Below, piece by piece: positions 33,078 through 42,500 of a DNA stretch of 64,000 bases. The stretch is from Leptospirales bacterium. GTDB taxonomy: Bacteria; Spirochaetota; Leptospiria; Leptospirales; Leptospiraceae. Both the position numbers and the translations under genes were made by a program. The stretch spans positions 67,001 to 131,000 of the forward strand of contig JAAFIR010000009.1 in NCBI GenBank assembly GCA_013297885.1, in the 5' to 3' direction. Under the pieces are notes generated by a model that ran no database searches, was not told the DNA's origin, and was given only the letters and a program-made list of their open reading frames with translations. The stretch's first letter is position 1. Every line of letters starts with the position of its first letter.

Positions 33078-34661
33078 TTAAGTATTTGACTTAATAAGTA
33101 GTTTCATCAAATCAAAACCATCCATTAACATGATTGCTGTGTTTAAACCTCCAACCATTGCACCTGCTACACCTGGCGAGCTAACATCAGCACCAGTGAG
33201 ATATAAATTTTCGATTGGAGTTTTTATATCAAACCAAGGACATTTTTCTCTATCAAATCTTTCTGGAACACAAGGAAGTCCATAAATGGTTCCACTTGGA
33301 TGACCAGTAAAATGTTCATTTGTGATTGGTGTTGAAATTTCTGCAAATTCAACTATTTCTTTAAAACCAGAAAAATGTTTATCTATATATTGAATTAATT
33401 TGTTCTTAATTGATTCTTTAAACTCAGTGTATTCCTCGCCTCTTTTTTTCCAAGGCTCGTCTTTCCATTTCGCAAAATTTTCATAATCAGTAAATGCGAT
33501 AATTTCAGCAGTATGAGATTTTGCTTCTGGATTTTTTAAACTTGGAAAAGATAAATAAGCTCCTGTGACTTCACCATTTAACCAATCATTTCGATTTTCA
33601 AAATTTTTATCGTGGTCATAATCTGAATATATCCAATAATTTTCACCTCTAAATCCCATTTCTTTAGGGTCTTTTGATAAAGCTAAATAAATAGAAATAT
33701 GACTTATTTTTGGATGAGAGTTGTAAAATTTTATCAAATCATTTTTAAATGGAATTGGGTTTGAATCTGGAATTAATTTTGTATAAGTAGTGATAGCACC
33801 AGCACCAGAAATAATTATTGGTGCATAAAAATTTGAATATGGATTTTCTTCTCTACCTCTTAGATTTTTTACTTTTACACCAATTGCTTTTCCGTTTTCA
33901 ATTAAAATTTCTTCCACTTGATGTGAAGTGAGAACCCTGCCAGATTTTTCTTCAAGAATTGGTTCAATTGATTCAAAAATTTTACTAGAGCCACCTACAG
34001 GAAAATATCCACCATTAAAATAATGAGAAACTACTAGTGCATGAATTGCAAATGAACTAATGGAAGGTGGCAAACCATAATCACCCCACTGGGAACATAA
34101 AATGGATTTTAATTTTTCATTTTTAAAATGATAATCCATGTATTCTTTTGTTGTTCTAATTTTTTCTTTGGAATCAAATAAATTGGAAAGAGCTTCAATA
34201 GATGGAGGAAATAATTTAAACATCATATGTTTTCCAAAAAACATACTAGCTTTTCGAATATCTTTAAAGTATTTTTTAATTGCCTCTTCTTCCTCTGGAA
34301 ATTTTTCGATTAAATCATTTTTGTATTTTTCCACTTCACCATAAACTTTAAATGTATCTTCAGGATACACAAAAACTTCAAATGGTTCATTCATTCGATT
34401 CCACTTCACTTGTTTTTTTGTAATGGTATCAAATACTTTTCTAGATAATGTTCCTTCGTGTAAATCTCCAATATAATGAACTCCCACATCCCAAGAATAT
34501 TTGTTTTGTTTTCGTTTAAATTCATGAGTAAATCCACCTGCTTGGAAATGTCTTTCTAACATCAAAATTTTTTTATCTTTAAATTGAGCTAGTAAACTAG
34601 CTACAGTTTGGCTTCCAATCCCAGATCCAATTATAATTACATCATATTGATTATTTTCCAT
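33078..34661 (-). CDS. FAD-dependent carotenoid/retinol saturase-like oxidoreductase
   Basis: 527 residues. An N-terminal dinucleotide-binding fold (VIIIGSGIGSQTVASLLAQF, residues 9-28, then MLERHFQAGGFTHEF) and SYLSFPSLKNPEAKSHTAEIIAF place it in the phytoene desaturase/CrtISO/retinol saturase superfamily. The C-terminal FAD signature is NLYLTGADVSSPGVAGAMVGG. The substrate may be a carotenoid or polyisoprenoid; none of the usual crtB/crtE genes is nearby. Ribosome binding site AAAGAGG stands six bases before ATG. The promoter lies in the operator region shared with the divergent TetR gene, so regulation is by that repressor, inferred. Confidence 0.87.
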   Translation of the reverse strand: MENNQYDVIIIGSGIGSQTVASLLAQFKDKKILMLERHFQAGGFTHEFKRKQNKYSWDVGVHYIGDLHEGTLSRKVFDTITKKQVKWNRMNEPFEVFVYPEDTFKVYGEVEKYKNDLIEKFPEEEEAIKKYFKDIRKASMFFGKHMMFKLFPPSIEALSNLFDSKEKIRTTKEYMDYHFKNEKLKSILCSQWGDYGLPPSISSFAIHALVVSHYFNGGYFPVGGSSKIFESIEPILEEKSGRVLTSHQVEEILIENGKAIGVKVKNLRGREENPYSNFYAPIIISGAGAITTYTKLIPDSNPIPFKNDLIKFYNSHPKISHISIYLALSKDPKEMGFRGENYWIYSDYDHDKNFENRNDWLNGEVTGAYLSFPSLKNPEAKSHTAEIIAFTDYENFAKWKDEPWKKRGEEYTEFKESIKNKLIQYIDKHFSGFKEIVEFAEISTPITNEHFTGHPSGTIYGLPCVPERFDREKCPWFDIKTPIENLYLTGADVSSPGVAGAMVGGLNTAIMLMDGFDLMKLLIKSNT

Positions 34662-34679
34662 ATCTAACCTCTTTTAAAT

Positions 34680-34702
34680 AAATGTAAACACTGTTTACAT
34701 TT
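34680..34702. promoter_or_regulatory. Perfect TetR-type operator, 23 bp
   Basis: The left arm AAATGTAAACA (34680-34690) and its exact reverse complement (34692-34702) surround a central C. It lies 19 bp upstream of the oxidoreductase ATG (34661), overlapping its leader or promoter, as expected for an autoregulated repressor. Confidence 0.7.
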
Positions 34703-34706
34703 ATAC

Positions 34707-34735
34707 TTGACTAGAATGTAAACATGTTTTACATT
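34707..34735 (+). promoter_or_regulatory. tetR-like gene promoter overlapped by a second operator
   Basis: A -35-like TTGACT (34707-34712) and a weak -10 TACATT (34730-34735) are 17 bp apart. AATGTAAACA (34715-34724) and GTTTTACATT (34726-34735) form a second palindrome matching 8 of 10 positions. It covers the spacer and -10, and its centre is 34 bp from that of the first operator. Confidence 0.6.
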
Positions 34736-34749
34736 GTAAAGTACTATTT

Positions 34750-35364
34750 ATGAAATTAAGAAAAAAAAATTACCACCATGGAAATTTAAAAGAAGAATTA
34801 GTTACTAAAGGTCTTCAAATCTTAAAAAATGATGGAATTGAAAGTTTATCATTGAGGAAATTAGCTCTGGAACTTAAAGTTACAGTTGGTGCTCCTTATA
34901 AACATTTTAAAGATAATGAAGAATTATTATCTGAAATTGCTGTAAAAGGTTTTGAATTATTAAAAGAAAAACTTGAAGAGACAATTCAAAAATTTCCTGC
35001 TAAGTATTTAAAACAGTTTCAAGAAGCTGGAATTGCTTATGTAGAATTTGCTTTTGAAAATGAAGAAATTTTTAGACTGATGTATGGAAGTAAAATTAAA
35101 AACCATTCCAAATATGAAAATTTAAAAAAGATTGGTGATGAGAGTTTTCAAGTTTTGTATTTAATTGTAAAAAATTGTCAAGATAATGGAATTTTAAAAA
35201 AAACAAATACTGATTCTATTGTTTTAGCTGCTTGGTCATTGGTTCATGGTCTTTCCATTTTAATTATTGATAAACAATTAAACTTTTCTATATTTAATAA
35301 ATCTGAAATAAGAAAACAAGTTTTAAATCTTCAAAAACAATTTTTTGTTGGAACTAAATCTTGA
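34750..35364 (+). CDS. TetR-family regulator (WHG-domain type)
   Basis: 204 residues: N-terminal helix-turn-helix (about 10-55; YHHGNLKEELVTKGLQILKNDGIESLSLRKLALELKVTVGAPYKHFKDNEELL) and a C-terminal ligand-binding domain ending with AAWSLVHGLSILIID, the WHG hallmark of TetR_C_33. The 'YHHGNL' N terminus is typical of repressors of fatty-acid or oxidoreductase operons. It is divergent from the FAD oxidoreductase, and two palindromic operators fill the 88-bp gap. Its own promoter overlaps the second palindrome, implying autorepression. Confidence 0.9.
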   Translation: MKLRKKNYHHGNLKEELVTKGLQILKNDGIESLSLRKLALELKVTVGAPYKHFKDNEELLSEIAVKGFELLKEKLEETIQKFPAKYLKQFQEAGIAYVEFAFENEEIFRLMYGSKIKNHSKYENLKKIGDESFQVLYLIVKNCQDNGILKKTNTDSIVLAAWSLVHGLSILIIDKQLNFSIFNKSEIRKQVLNLQKQFFVGTKS

Positions 35365-35697
35365 TGAAACCCAAATAATTTTTTTTATAATTATATAATA
35401 TCAATTACACTTATTTATTAATATTCAATTTTATCATATCAGTGGAGATTTTCCAATTCAGTGAAGAAAGCGTTAGTGATTGAAGCGTTTCTGAATATTT
35501 GGACTTTAGTCCAAGCGGAGGCAAAATCTTGCCGAGCTTGCCAGTTGCCGCAGGAAGCGAATAGCAAACTGGCAACTGCGATGCAGTTAAATTCAGAAGT
35601 AGCGTAAAGCACGACTTTCATTTACTATCGCTTGACGATAGTAAATGAAAGAAACGCCCAAACATTATCAGAAAAGTAAATTATTCTTTTTAAACTT
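35365..35697. other. Intergenic region between convergent genes
   Basis: 333 bases, mostly occupied by repeat copy 7 (35468-35659). A 60-codon frame on the minus strand (35439-35621) lies wholly inside the repeat and reads as an accident of the hairpins. The rest is AT-rich and shows no support for a gene. Confidence 0.6.
35468..35659 (-). repeat. Structured dispersed repeat, copy 7 (longest, compound)
   Basis: In minus orientation it runs from AAGCGTTAGTGATTGAAGCG to AACGCCC. It contains a nested set of stems: TTCTGAAT with ATTCAGAA (outer), GGACT-TT-AGTCC, TTGCCAGTTGCC with GGCAACTG-type partners, and CTTTCATTTACTATCG with CGATAGTAAATGAAAG (16-base arms, perfect, loop 5). The module GTAGCGTAAAGCACGA is the reverse complement of the usual CGTGCTTTACGCTAC. 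Confidence 0.85.
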
Positions 35698-37803
35698 CTA
35701 ATAACCGTTTCTTTCGAATTTAAAAATTTTTACATTGGAAATTGTTCCTGCAACGATGTCGGCACAAACTTGATCGTTTGGAGTGAGAGCTGCAGCACTT
35801 CCTCTAATTAAATTTCCATGACCTTGGTAAGCTCCGATATTTGGAGTCCAATAACAATCTTCATTTGATTCACAAATTCCATTATCATTTCCAACTCCGT
35901 CATAAAAAATTTCACTGGCATTTCTGAGATAAGTGATAGTGGAAGAATCAGACCAAATATGTGTATCAACAACAGTTCCAGATGGGCAAGGATTTGTGGC
36001 TCTTGCAACCAGGTCAGTTGATCTAAGAGACCAATCCCAAATTCTACATGGCGAAGCATTAGGACAAATTCCTCTGTTTGTTGCATCTGGAAAATTATTT
36101 CCTTCTAATCCCCAGTTTCTAAATCTATTATCAAAATTAAATGGATCAACACTTCCTGTTCCAAGTCCATTTGTATCAGCTGTATTTCTTATATCATCAG
36201 TTATAACTTTTCCAACAAATGTATTTGCCATTGAAAAGCCTGTTACTGTAGCCGGACTTAATTCTGATGGTGTCGTTCTTGTACAAGTTGTATTAAAACC
36301 AATATTGTTTGCAGTTCCACAAGAATTGCTTAATGAAATTTTTAGATTTCCATTCACACGTAAGTTAATTGGGGAGGCTGCAAATAAATGAGTTGAAACA
36401 AAATGTCCAATTGCTGTATTTACAAATCTTGAATCAGTAGTTGAGGCATTATTGATTCCAACATTTCCTCCATTGACTAAATTCAAATTATTAAAACTTG
36501 TAAAATTACTTGTAATTGATAAAGAAGTTCCCACTGAATTTGTCAAAGTTGAATTAAATAGTAAATTATTTGGTGAAGTAAACTCCATATTATTCAAATT
36601 AGTTGCTGAACTAACAAGATTGTTCGCTATCATATTACTTTGACTTAAACTAATTCCGATATTACCTCCTTGGGCATTTAATCCATTTATGATTAAACTA
36701 TTGCTATTCAAATTTGCAATCGTACTAGTATTTGTAAAATTACTTAGTCTTATATTATGCAAATAAATTCTTGAATTCGCTCCAAAGGATAAAGACAAAA
36801 TTGAATTTGCACCTGTTGTTCTATAAGCAACAATATTTCTGAATTGAGTGAATTGACCTTGTCCGCTAAAATTTGTAATCACAAAGTCATCTGTTGTCGA
36901 TCTAAAATTTCCTTCTACCCAACCAAATGGTGTATTAGTTGTATTGTTTACTGTATTAACTGATGTACTAGTTACTAATTGTCCTGGTCTCACAACTAAA
37001 GCAACTTTTGCTGAACCCAAAATATATCCAGCTGTTCCAGAAGGAGAATTGACAATATAAATTGTCCCTGTTGTGCTAAGTGTTGCTCCTGTGTTTTGAA
37101 CTACAATTGGATTTGTCCACCATTTACTTGGAGTAGATGTTGCAATTGTAGCAGAATCTTTTGTGACTGTTACTGAATTATTTAAAAAAGTAGCATTTAG
37201 AAAATCAATCAAGTCTGAAAGATTTTTTTCATTTTTTAATCCAGTAGAATACACGAACACTTTTCCGGTTTGAATTACACAAACCCAATTAAAAACCCCA
37301 AGTGAATCTGTTGCAACTACATTATTACAATCTGTAATGTTTGTCATTTCAAATCTTCGGATCTCTCCAGTGTGGATACATGAGTTGTACCAACCTATTT
37401 CAGTTCCATCACACTGAGTGATTGTTGTTTGTGCAATAGAACTTGGATTTGCCATATTCCTTCTGATATAATCCATCCAATTACTTGCTGTATTATATGC
37501 AGGCGAGGCTGTCACAGAAATTGATTCTATTCCTGTCACTGTTCCAGTTCCAACACCTGTTCCAGTTGAAGTTCCAGTGGCTGATCCAACACCAGTTCCA
37601 GCTCCAACTCCTGTACCAAATTGGCTTTGATTTGTATTAAACGAAAGTGAACAATAAGAGGATCGATCATTTGTAGCAAGTTTAAAAAAAATTGTATTTC
37701 TAAATCCTTTTGATTTCACATCACAAATCTTATCTAATTTTAAACTTGGAAAACAGTTTAGCAAAAATAAAATTAAAAATAGTAATTTAATTTTTTTCAT
37801 CAT
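35698..37803 (-). CDS. Large surface lipoprotein, probable beta-helix
   Basis: 701 residues. Lipoprotein signal KIKLLFLILFLLNC (Cys17), then a Gly-Thr-rich low-complexity linker (about 65-95, repeating GTGVGTGT) that acts as a spacer. The body has many Asn/Ser/Thr-rich strands with regular hydrophobic spacing (e.g. LNSNSLIINGLNAQGGNIGISLSQSN), as in right-handed beta-helix adhesins or glycan-binding proteins. The C terminus (ASEIFYDGVGNDNGICESNEDCYWTPNIGAYQGH ... NVKIFKFERNGY) is conserved in a degraded neighbour copy at 37960. Surface exposure is inferred. It starts at ATG-ATG with a weak TAGGTGT site. The function is unknown. Confidence 0.75.
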   Translation of the reverse strand: MMKKIKLLFLILFLLNCFPSLKLDKICDVKSKGFRNTIFFKLATNDRSSYCSLSFNTNQSQFGTGVGAGTGVGSATGTSTGTGVGTGTVTGIESISVTASPAYNTASNWMDYIRRNMANPSSIAQTTITQCDGTEIGWYNSCIHTGEIRRFEMTNITDCNNVVATDSLGVFNWVCVIQTGKVFVYSTGLKNEKNLSDLIDFLNATFLNNSVTVTKDSATIATSTPSKWWTNPIVVQNTGATLSTTGTIYIVNSPSGTAGYILGSAKVALVVRPGQLVTSTSVNTVNNTTNTPFGWVEGNFRSTTDDFVITNFSGQGQFTQFRNIVAYRTTGANSILSLSFGANSRIYLHNIRLSNFTNTSTIANLNSNSLIINGLNAQGGNIGISLSQSNMIANNLVSSATNLNNMEFTSPNNLLFNSTLTNSVGTSLSITSNFTSFNNLNLVNGGNVGINNASTTDSRFVNTAIGHFVSTHLFAASPINLRVNGNLKISLSNSCGTANNIGFNTTCTRTTPSELSPATVTGFSMANTFVGKVITDDIRNTADTNGLGTGSVDPFNFDNRFRNWGLEGNNFPDATNRGICPNASPCRIWDWSLRSTDLVARATNPCPSGTVVDTHIWSDSSTITYLRNASEIFYDGVGNDNGICESNEDCYWTPNIGAYQGHGNLIRGSAAALTPNDQVCADIVAGTISNVKIFKFERNGY

Positions 37804-37856
37804 ACACCTATAATTTTTTAGTGTATTATAAACTAATTTAGAAACTTGTCAATTCG

Positions 37857-37912
37857 CACTATTAAGTATAAAACTACCTACTAGTTAGTACATAGTATCG
37901 TTTGATGATAGT
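37857..37912. repeat. Short repeat between the surface-lipoprotein copies
   Basis: ATTAAGTATAAAACTACC, then TACTAGTTAGTA and ATAGTATCGTTT, with partial palindromes around TACTAGTTAGTA and GTATCGTTTGATGATA. The same word order recurs at 44858-44914 and partially at 39450-39475. It stands just upstream of the intact surface gene's start. Possible regulatory motif; role unknown. Confidence 0.45.
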
Positions 37913-37959
37913 ATATAAAACAAACACCTCAGATATTATTTAGAAAAGCCTGATGAAAA

Positions 37960-39325
37960 TTAATATCCGTTTGTATCAAATTTAAAAATTTTTACATTGG
38001 AAACTGTTCCTGCCCCGAAGTCTGCACAAGCATTTGTTGTGCTTGTGGGAAAAGAACCCTTCACTAAGCCACCATTCTCTAAAGTAGAATGGCCTTGGTA
38101 TGAACCGAGATTTGGAGTGTACAAACAATTTTCATTTGATTCACATAAAAAATTATCGTTACCAATTCCATCTTCAAAAATTTCAATTGCATTTAGTAAA
38201 ATTATTTACAGCAAACAATGAATTTCTTACAGCACTGTATGAACCTCGTATAATTGAATTAGATGAACCAGCTGTTGCTTGATTTCTTAGCCTCATTTCT
38301 ACCCAAGTAAAATTTGAACCATCTGCCACATCAAAATTTGGACTAGATGTTCCAGTATAAATATAATAATTTGTTAATGAAGAAAAAAGACTTATGTTCG
38401 ATCCATTGATACCCAAATTACTTGAACAAGATAAATTAGAATTAATCACATTAACTCTTCCTGAAGTAGCTAAAGCAGTGCATGCTGATACTACAAATAT
38501 TGGATTTGACCACCAAGTTGTGGGAGTTGTCGCAGAATACAAAACACCTTTTACAAAAAAGTGCATTTGTTTTAATTCCTGCTTGATCATAATCAATTGC
38601 AGTTATATCATCACAATTTGTTTTTCCATAAATTCTAAATTGTTTATAAACTCCTCCATGTATACAAGCTTTGTATGCTGTATCTGTTGCTGGATTACAA
38701 GCAGTATCACTAGCTTTAAACGAATTAGGTTGACCATTAATTAAAGTACTGCTATCATTTTTTACATGCCTAGTCCAGTTTGCTCCATTTGTTTGATAAA
38801 TAGGACTTACTAAATTTGGAACACAAGTAATAACAACATTTGTGATGTCTGCATTTATAGTTCCAGATAAACTTGCTTAAGAATTTATACTACAACCAAT
38901 TGAGTCTGGTTGGTTTCCAAATTCTAAAAGATAATTTCCTGCTACAACATTTGGAATAGAAAATGTGCTAGAAGGAGAATTTATAGTAGTAGCAAGAGTA
39001 TTATTCAAATTTAATTGTACCGAACCAGAAGTTAAACCTGTAATTGTTCCACTGATGATTAGTGACATTGGAGAAGGTGTTCCTGTCCCTGTTCCAACAC
39101 CTGTTCCAGTACCAGTTTGTGAATTTGCTATTTCAGGATTTCTTAATCTTATATTGCAATTAGAATCATACAAATTCAAAGCACGAACTATCATAATTTG
39201 ATTTAAGAATTCTTTTGATTTTAGATTACAAGCACCACTTGGTAAATTTGGCTTACAGTTTTGTAAGAAAAATAAAATTAATAAAAATTGAAATTGAATA
39301 GAATGTTTTTAAAATTAAATTCCAT
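37960..39325 (-). pseudogene. Decayed paralogue of the surface lipoprotein
   Basis: The order of frames gives a recognisable protein: ATG 39325 (with AGAGGA before it), a frameshift near 39296, lipobox FFLQNC, a GTGTGVGT linker, a same-frame TAA (38877-38879) after GCSINS, a frameshift in a T-run near 38556-38561, then TTWWSNPIFVV. It ends with a frame change near 38200 and LLNAIEIFEDGIGNDNFLCESNENC ... NVKIFKFDTNGY, which is clearly homologous to the end of the intact 35698 protein. Compared with the intact copy, roughly 200 residues of the middle are missing. At least four lesions are seen, so this is a genuine pseudogene rather than a single read error. No intact start-to-end frame survives. 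Confidence 0.85.
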
Positions 39326-39449
39326 TTATTTCCTCTAGTATTTAGACTCATATTGAGATACTGCTATAAAACGAAAATATGATTCTTTAAGAATTTTTAA
39401 TACTATTATTTTTCAAGTCCTTAATAAAAAACCACCAAGAAACAAGTAG

Positions 39450-39475
39450 AAAACTACCTGCTATTAAGTAGTTTT
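39450..39475. terminator. Hairpin upstream of the giant kinase gene
   Basis: AAAACTAC (39450-39457) pairs with GTAGTTTT (39468-39475) across a ten-base loop; TT and GGTTTT follow. It could be a weak intrinsic terminator, but the sequence also resembles the repeat at 37857-37912, so a terminator role is uncertain. Confidence 0.35.
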
Positions 39476-39538
39476 TTGGTTTTAAAAATAAAATTGAAAT
39501 AATATTTGCTTTTTATTGATAGAGTTATATCTGATGTC

Positions 39539-42500
39539 ATGCAATTTTTAACAACAGATAATTTTATTATTAATGAAAAAATTTATGAAAGTAAAAACTC
39601 AATTCTCTATAAAGCTAAACGAAAAAGTAATAACGAATCATTTATTGCTAAAACTTTATCTAGTGAATATCCAAGTTCTGAATCATTAGCTCATTTTAAA
39701 TTCGAATATGAATTGCTTAACAAACTGAACATTGATGGTATTATAAAAGTTTTTGAAATGGAAAAACTTAATGATAAACCAATTTTTTTTATGGAAGAAT
39801 TTTCAGGAATATCTTTAAAAGAATATATCAAAAAAGAAAAAATATATTTAGAAGAATTTTTAGATATTTCCATTAAAGTTTTAAAAATATTAAAACAAAT
39901 TCATTCAAAAAATATTATTCATAAAGATATAAATCCTTCCAATTTACTTTTTAATCCTGAAACTAGACAAATCAAAATTATAGATTTTGGAATTTCTACA
40001 GAACTATTAAAAGAAAATCCAATCCCTTTAACTTCAGATTCTTTGGAAGGAACAGTTTATTATATTTCCCCAGAACAAAGTGGAAGAATGAATCGTTTAA
40101 TTGATTATAGAACTGATTTTTATTCACTTGGAGTTACCTTTTATCAAATTTTAATAGGAGTTCTTCCATTTGATAGTAAGGATGTTTTGGAAATTATTCA
40201 TTTTCATATTGCAAAAAATCCAAAGTTACCTCATGAGATTCAAGATGGAATTCCTGAAGTTCTTTCTTCCATCATTTTAAAATTGATGGAAAAAGACGCT
40301 GAAAGTAGATACCAAACTTGTGATGGAATTTTATTTGATTTGGAAGAATGTTGGAAACGTTTAAAAAATTTTGGTGAGATAAAATTATTTCCAATAGCAC
40401 AAAAAGATTTTTCTAATAAATTATTAATCCCTGAAAAACTTTATGGTAGAGCAAAAGAAGTAACTCAAATCATGAAAACTTTTCATAGTGCCACAAAAGG
40501 TAGTGCTAAAGTTCTTTTGGTGTCGGGTCGTTCTGGTATCGGCAAATCAGCGTTAGTCGGTGAAATTCATAAACCAGTTTTAGAATACAGAGGATATTTT
40601 ATTGCAGGAAAGTATGACCAATACAAAAGAAACACACCTTATAGAGCGATCATTCAAGCCTTTCAAAATATTCTAAACCAAATACTCACTGAAAATTCAG
40701 AATCTTTAAGCAGATGGAAATCTAGATTAGAACTTGCTCTTGGTAATAATGGAAAAGTCATTATTGATATTATTCCTGAACTAGAGCTTTTAATTGGTAA
40801 ACAGCCAAATATTTCTGAATTAAGTCCGGGTGATTCACAAAATAGATTTGAATTGGTGTTTCAAAATTTTATTCAAGCTTTTTGTGATGCATCTCATCCA
40901 ATTGCAATTTTTTTAGACGATATGCAATGGGCTGATTTACCAAGTATAAATTTAATTAAATCCATAATTTTAAATCCAGATTCAAAATACATTTTGATTA
41001 TTTTATCTTATCGTGATAACGAAGTAACAAATACACATCCATTTTCAATTGCATTAGAAGAGATAAAAAAAAATAATTTTGAAATAAAAAATATTCTTTT
41101 AAATCCACTTACTTTATTTGATGTGAATCATTTAATCTCAGATACACTTTCTGTAAAAAAAGAAGACACTTCTCTATTAGCTGACGTAATTCATCTAAAA
41201 ACTGGTGGTAATCCTTTTTTTGTAAATGAAGTATTTAAAAATTTATACGAGAAAAATTTAATTCTCCCTCCAAATCAAAAAGAAGAAAATTCAAAATGGA
41301 CTTGGGAAATTGAAAAAATTAAAGAAGTTAAAATTGCAGAAAATGTAATTCAGTTGATGGTTGAAAAAATTGAACAAATGCCAGAATCCAGAATTAAAAT
41401 TTTAAAATTAGCAGCATGTATTGGAAATTTTTTTAGAATGGAAGTGTTTGCTAATGTACTTGGAATTCCTGAAAAAGATTCAAATTTAGAACTAGCATTT
41501 CTATGTAATGAGGGATTTTTTTTGATTGGGGAAAATCAGGTTAAATTTGTACATGATAAAATTAGAGAGGCAACTTATACATTAATAACAGATGAAGAAA
41601 AAAGTTTAAATCATTATAAAATTGGAAATACTTTTTTAAAATTAGCAGGTGATGAAAAATTTGAAGACTTTTTGTTTACAATTGTAAATCAATTGAACCA
41701 AGGAAGAGCCTTACTTAAAGAAGAAGAAAAAGAAAAATTTATTCATTTGAATGTTTTAGCTGGAAATAAATCCCTTTTATCTGGTGCTTATGAAGCAGCA
41801 GAAAGATTTTTTCAAATTGTTGAAGAAACATTACCAAAAGATCATTGGGAAAAAAATTATTCTCAGTCATTGGATATTTTTTCAAAAAAAGCTCTAGCAG
41901 AATATTTAGCTACTAATTTTGAATCTGCTGAATTTACTTTTGCGGTAATATTACGTTACGCAAAAACAACTTTGGATAAAATTTCAATTTTAGAAATTAA
42001 AATTATGCTTTATACTTCACAAAGCAAAATGAGAGAAGCACTAGATCTTGCAACTGAAGCTTTATCTGTTTTAAAAGTTTCACTTCCAAAAAATCCAACT
42101 GAACTTTCACCTTTACCAGAAATTTTCAAAATAAAATTAAAATTGAGAAATAAAAAAATTCAAAGTTTAATCAACTTGCCAATATCAAAAAATGAAGAGC
42201 AAATTTATATCATGCGATTATTAAATGCTTCAGGAACACCAGCTTATATTTCTAAACCAGCATTATTTCCAGTGATTGCTCTCAAGATGGTATTTTCTAC
42301 TTTAAAATATGGAATTACTCCAATTTCTCCATTTGCATTTGCTACTTTTGGAATTATACAAGGTTCTGGTTTAGGAAATTTTCAATTGGGATTTGAACTT
42401 GGTAAACTTGCAATTGATTTGGTTGATAAATATAAATTTGATTCAGTTAAATGTAGAGTTTATTTTTTCTTTGCTTTTACAATTAATCATTTTCAATTTC

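Noticed and set aside
35439-35621. 60-codon minus-strand frame in repeat copy 7
   Set aside because: It lies entirely inside nested hairpins, shows no protein-like pattern and has no ribosome site.
38877-39194. A stand-alone 105-codon gene with a GTG-rich linker
   Set aside because: Same frame continues past its stop with homologous sequence, so it is a fragment of the decayed surface lipoprotein, not an independent gene.
35933-39201. Plus-strand frames of 60-150 codons opposite the surface lipoproteins
   Set aside because: They are mirror frames of an Asn/Ser/Thr-rich gene that produces long antisense open frames; no ribosome sites or domain patterns.
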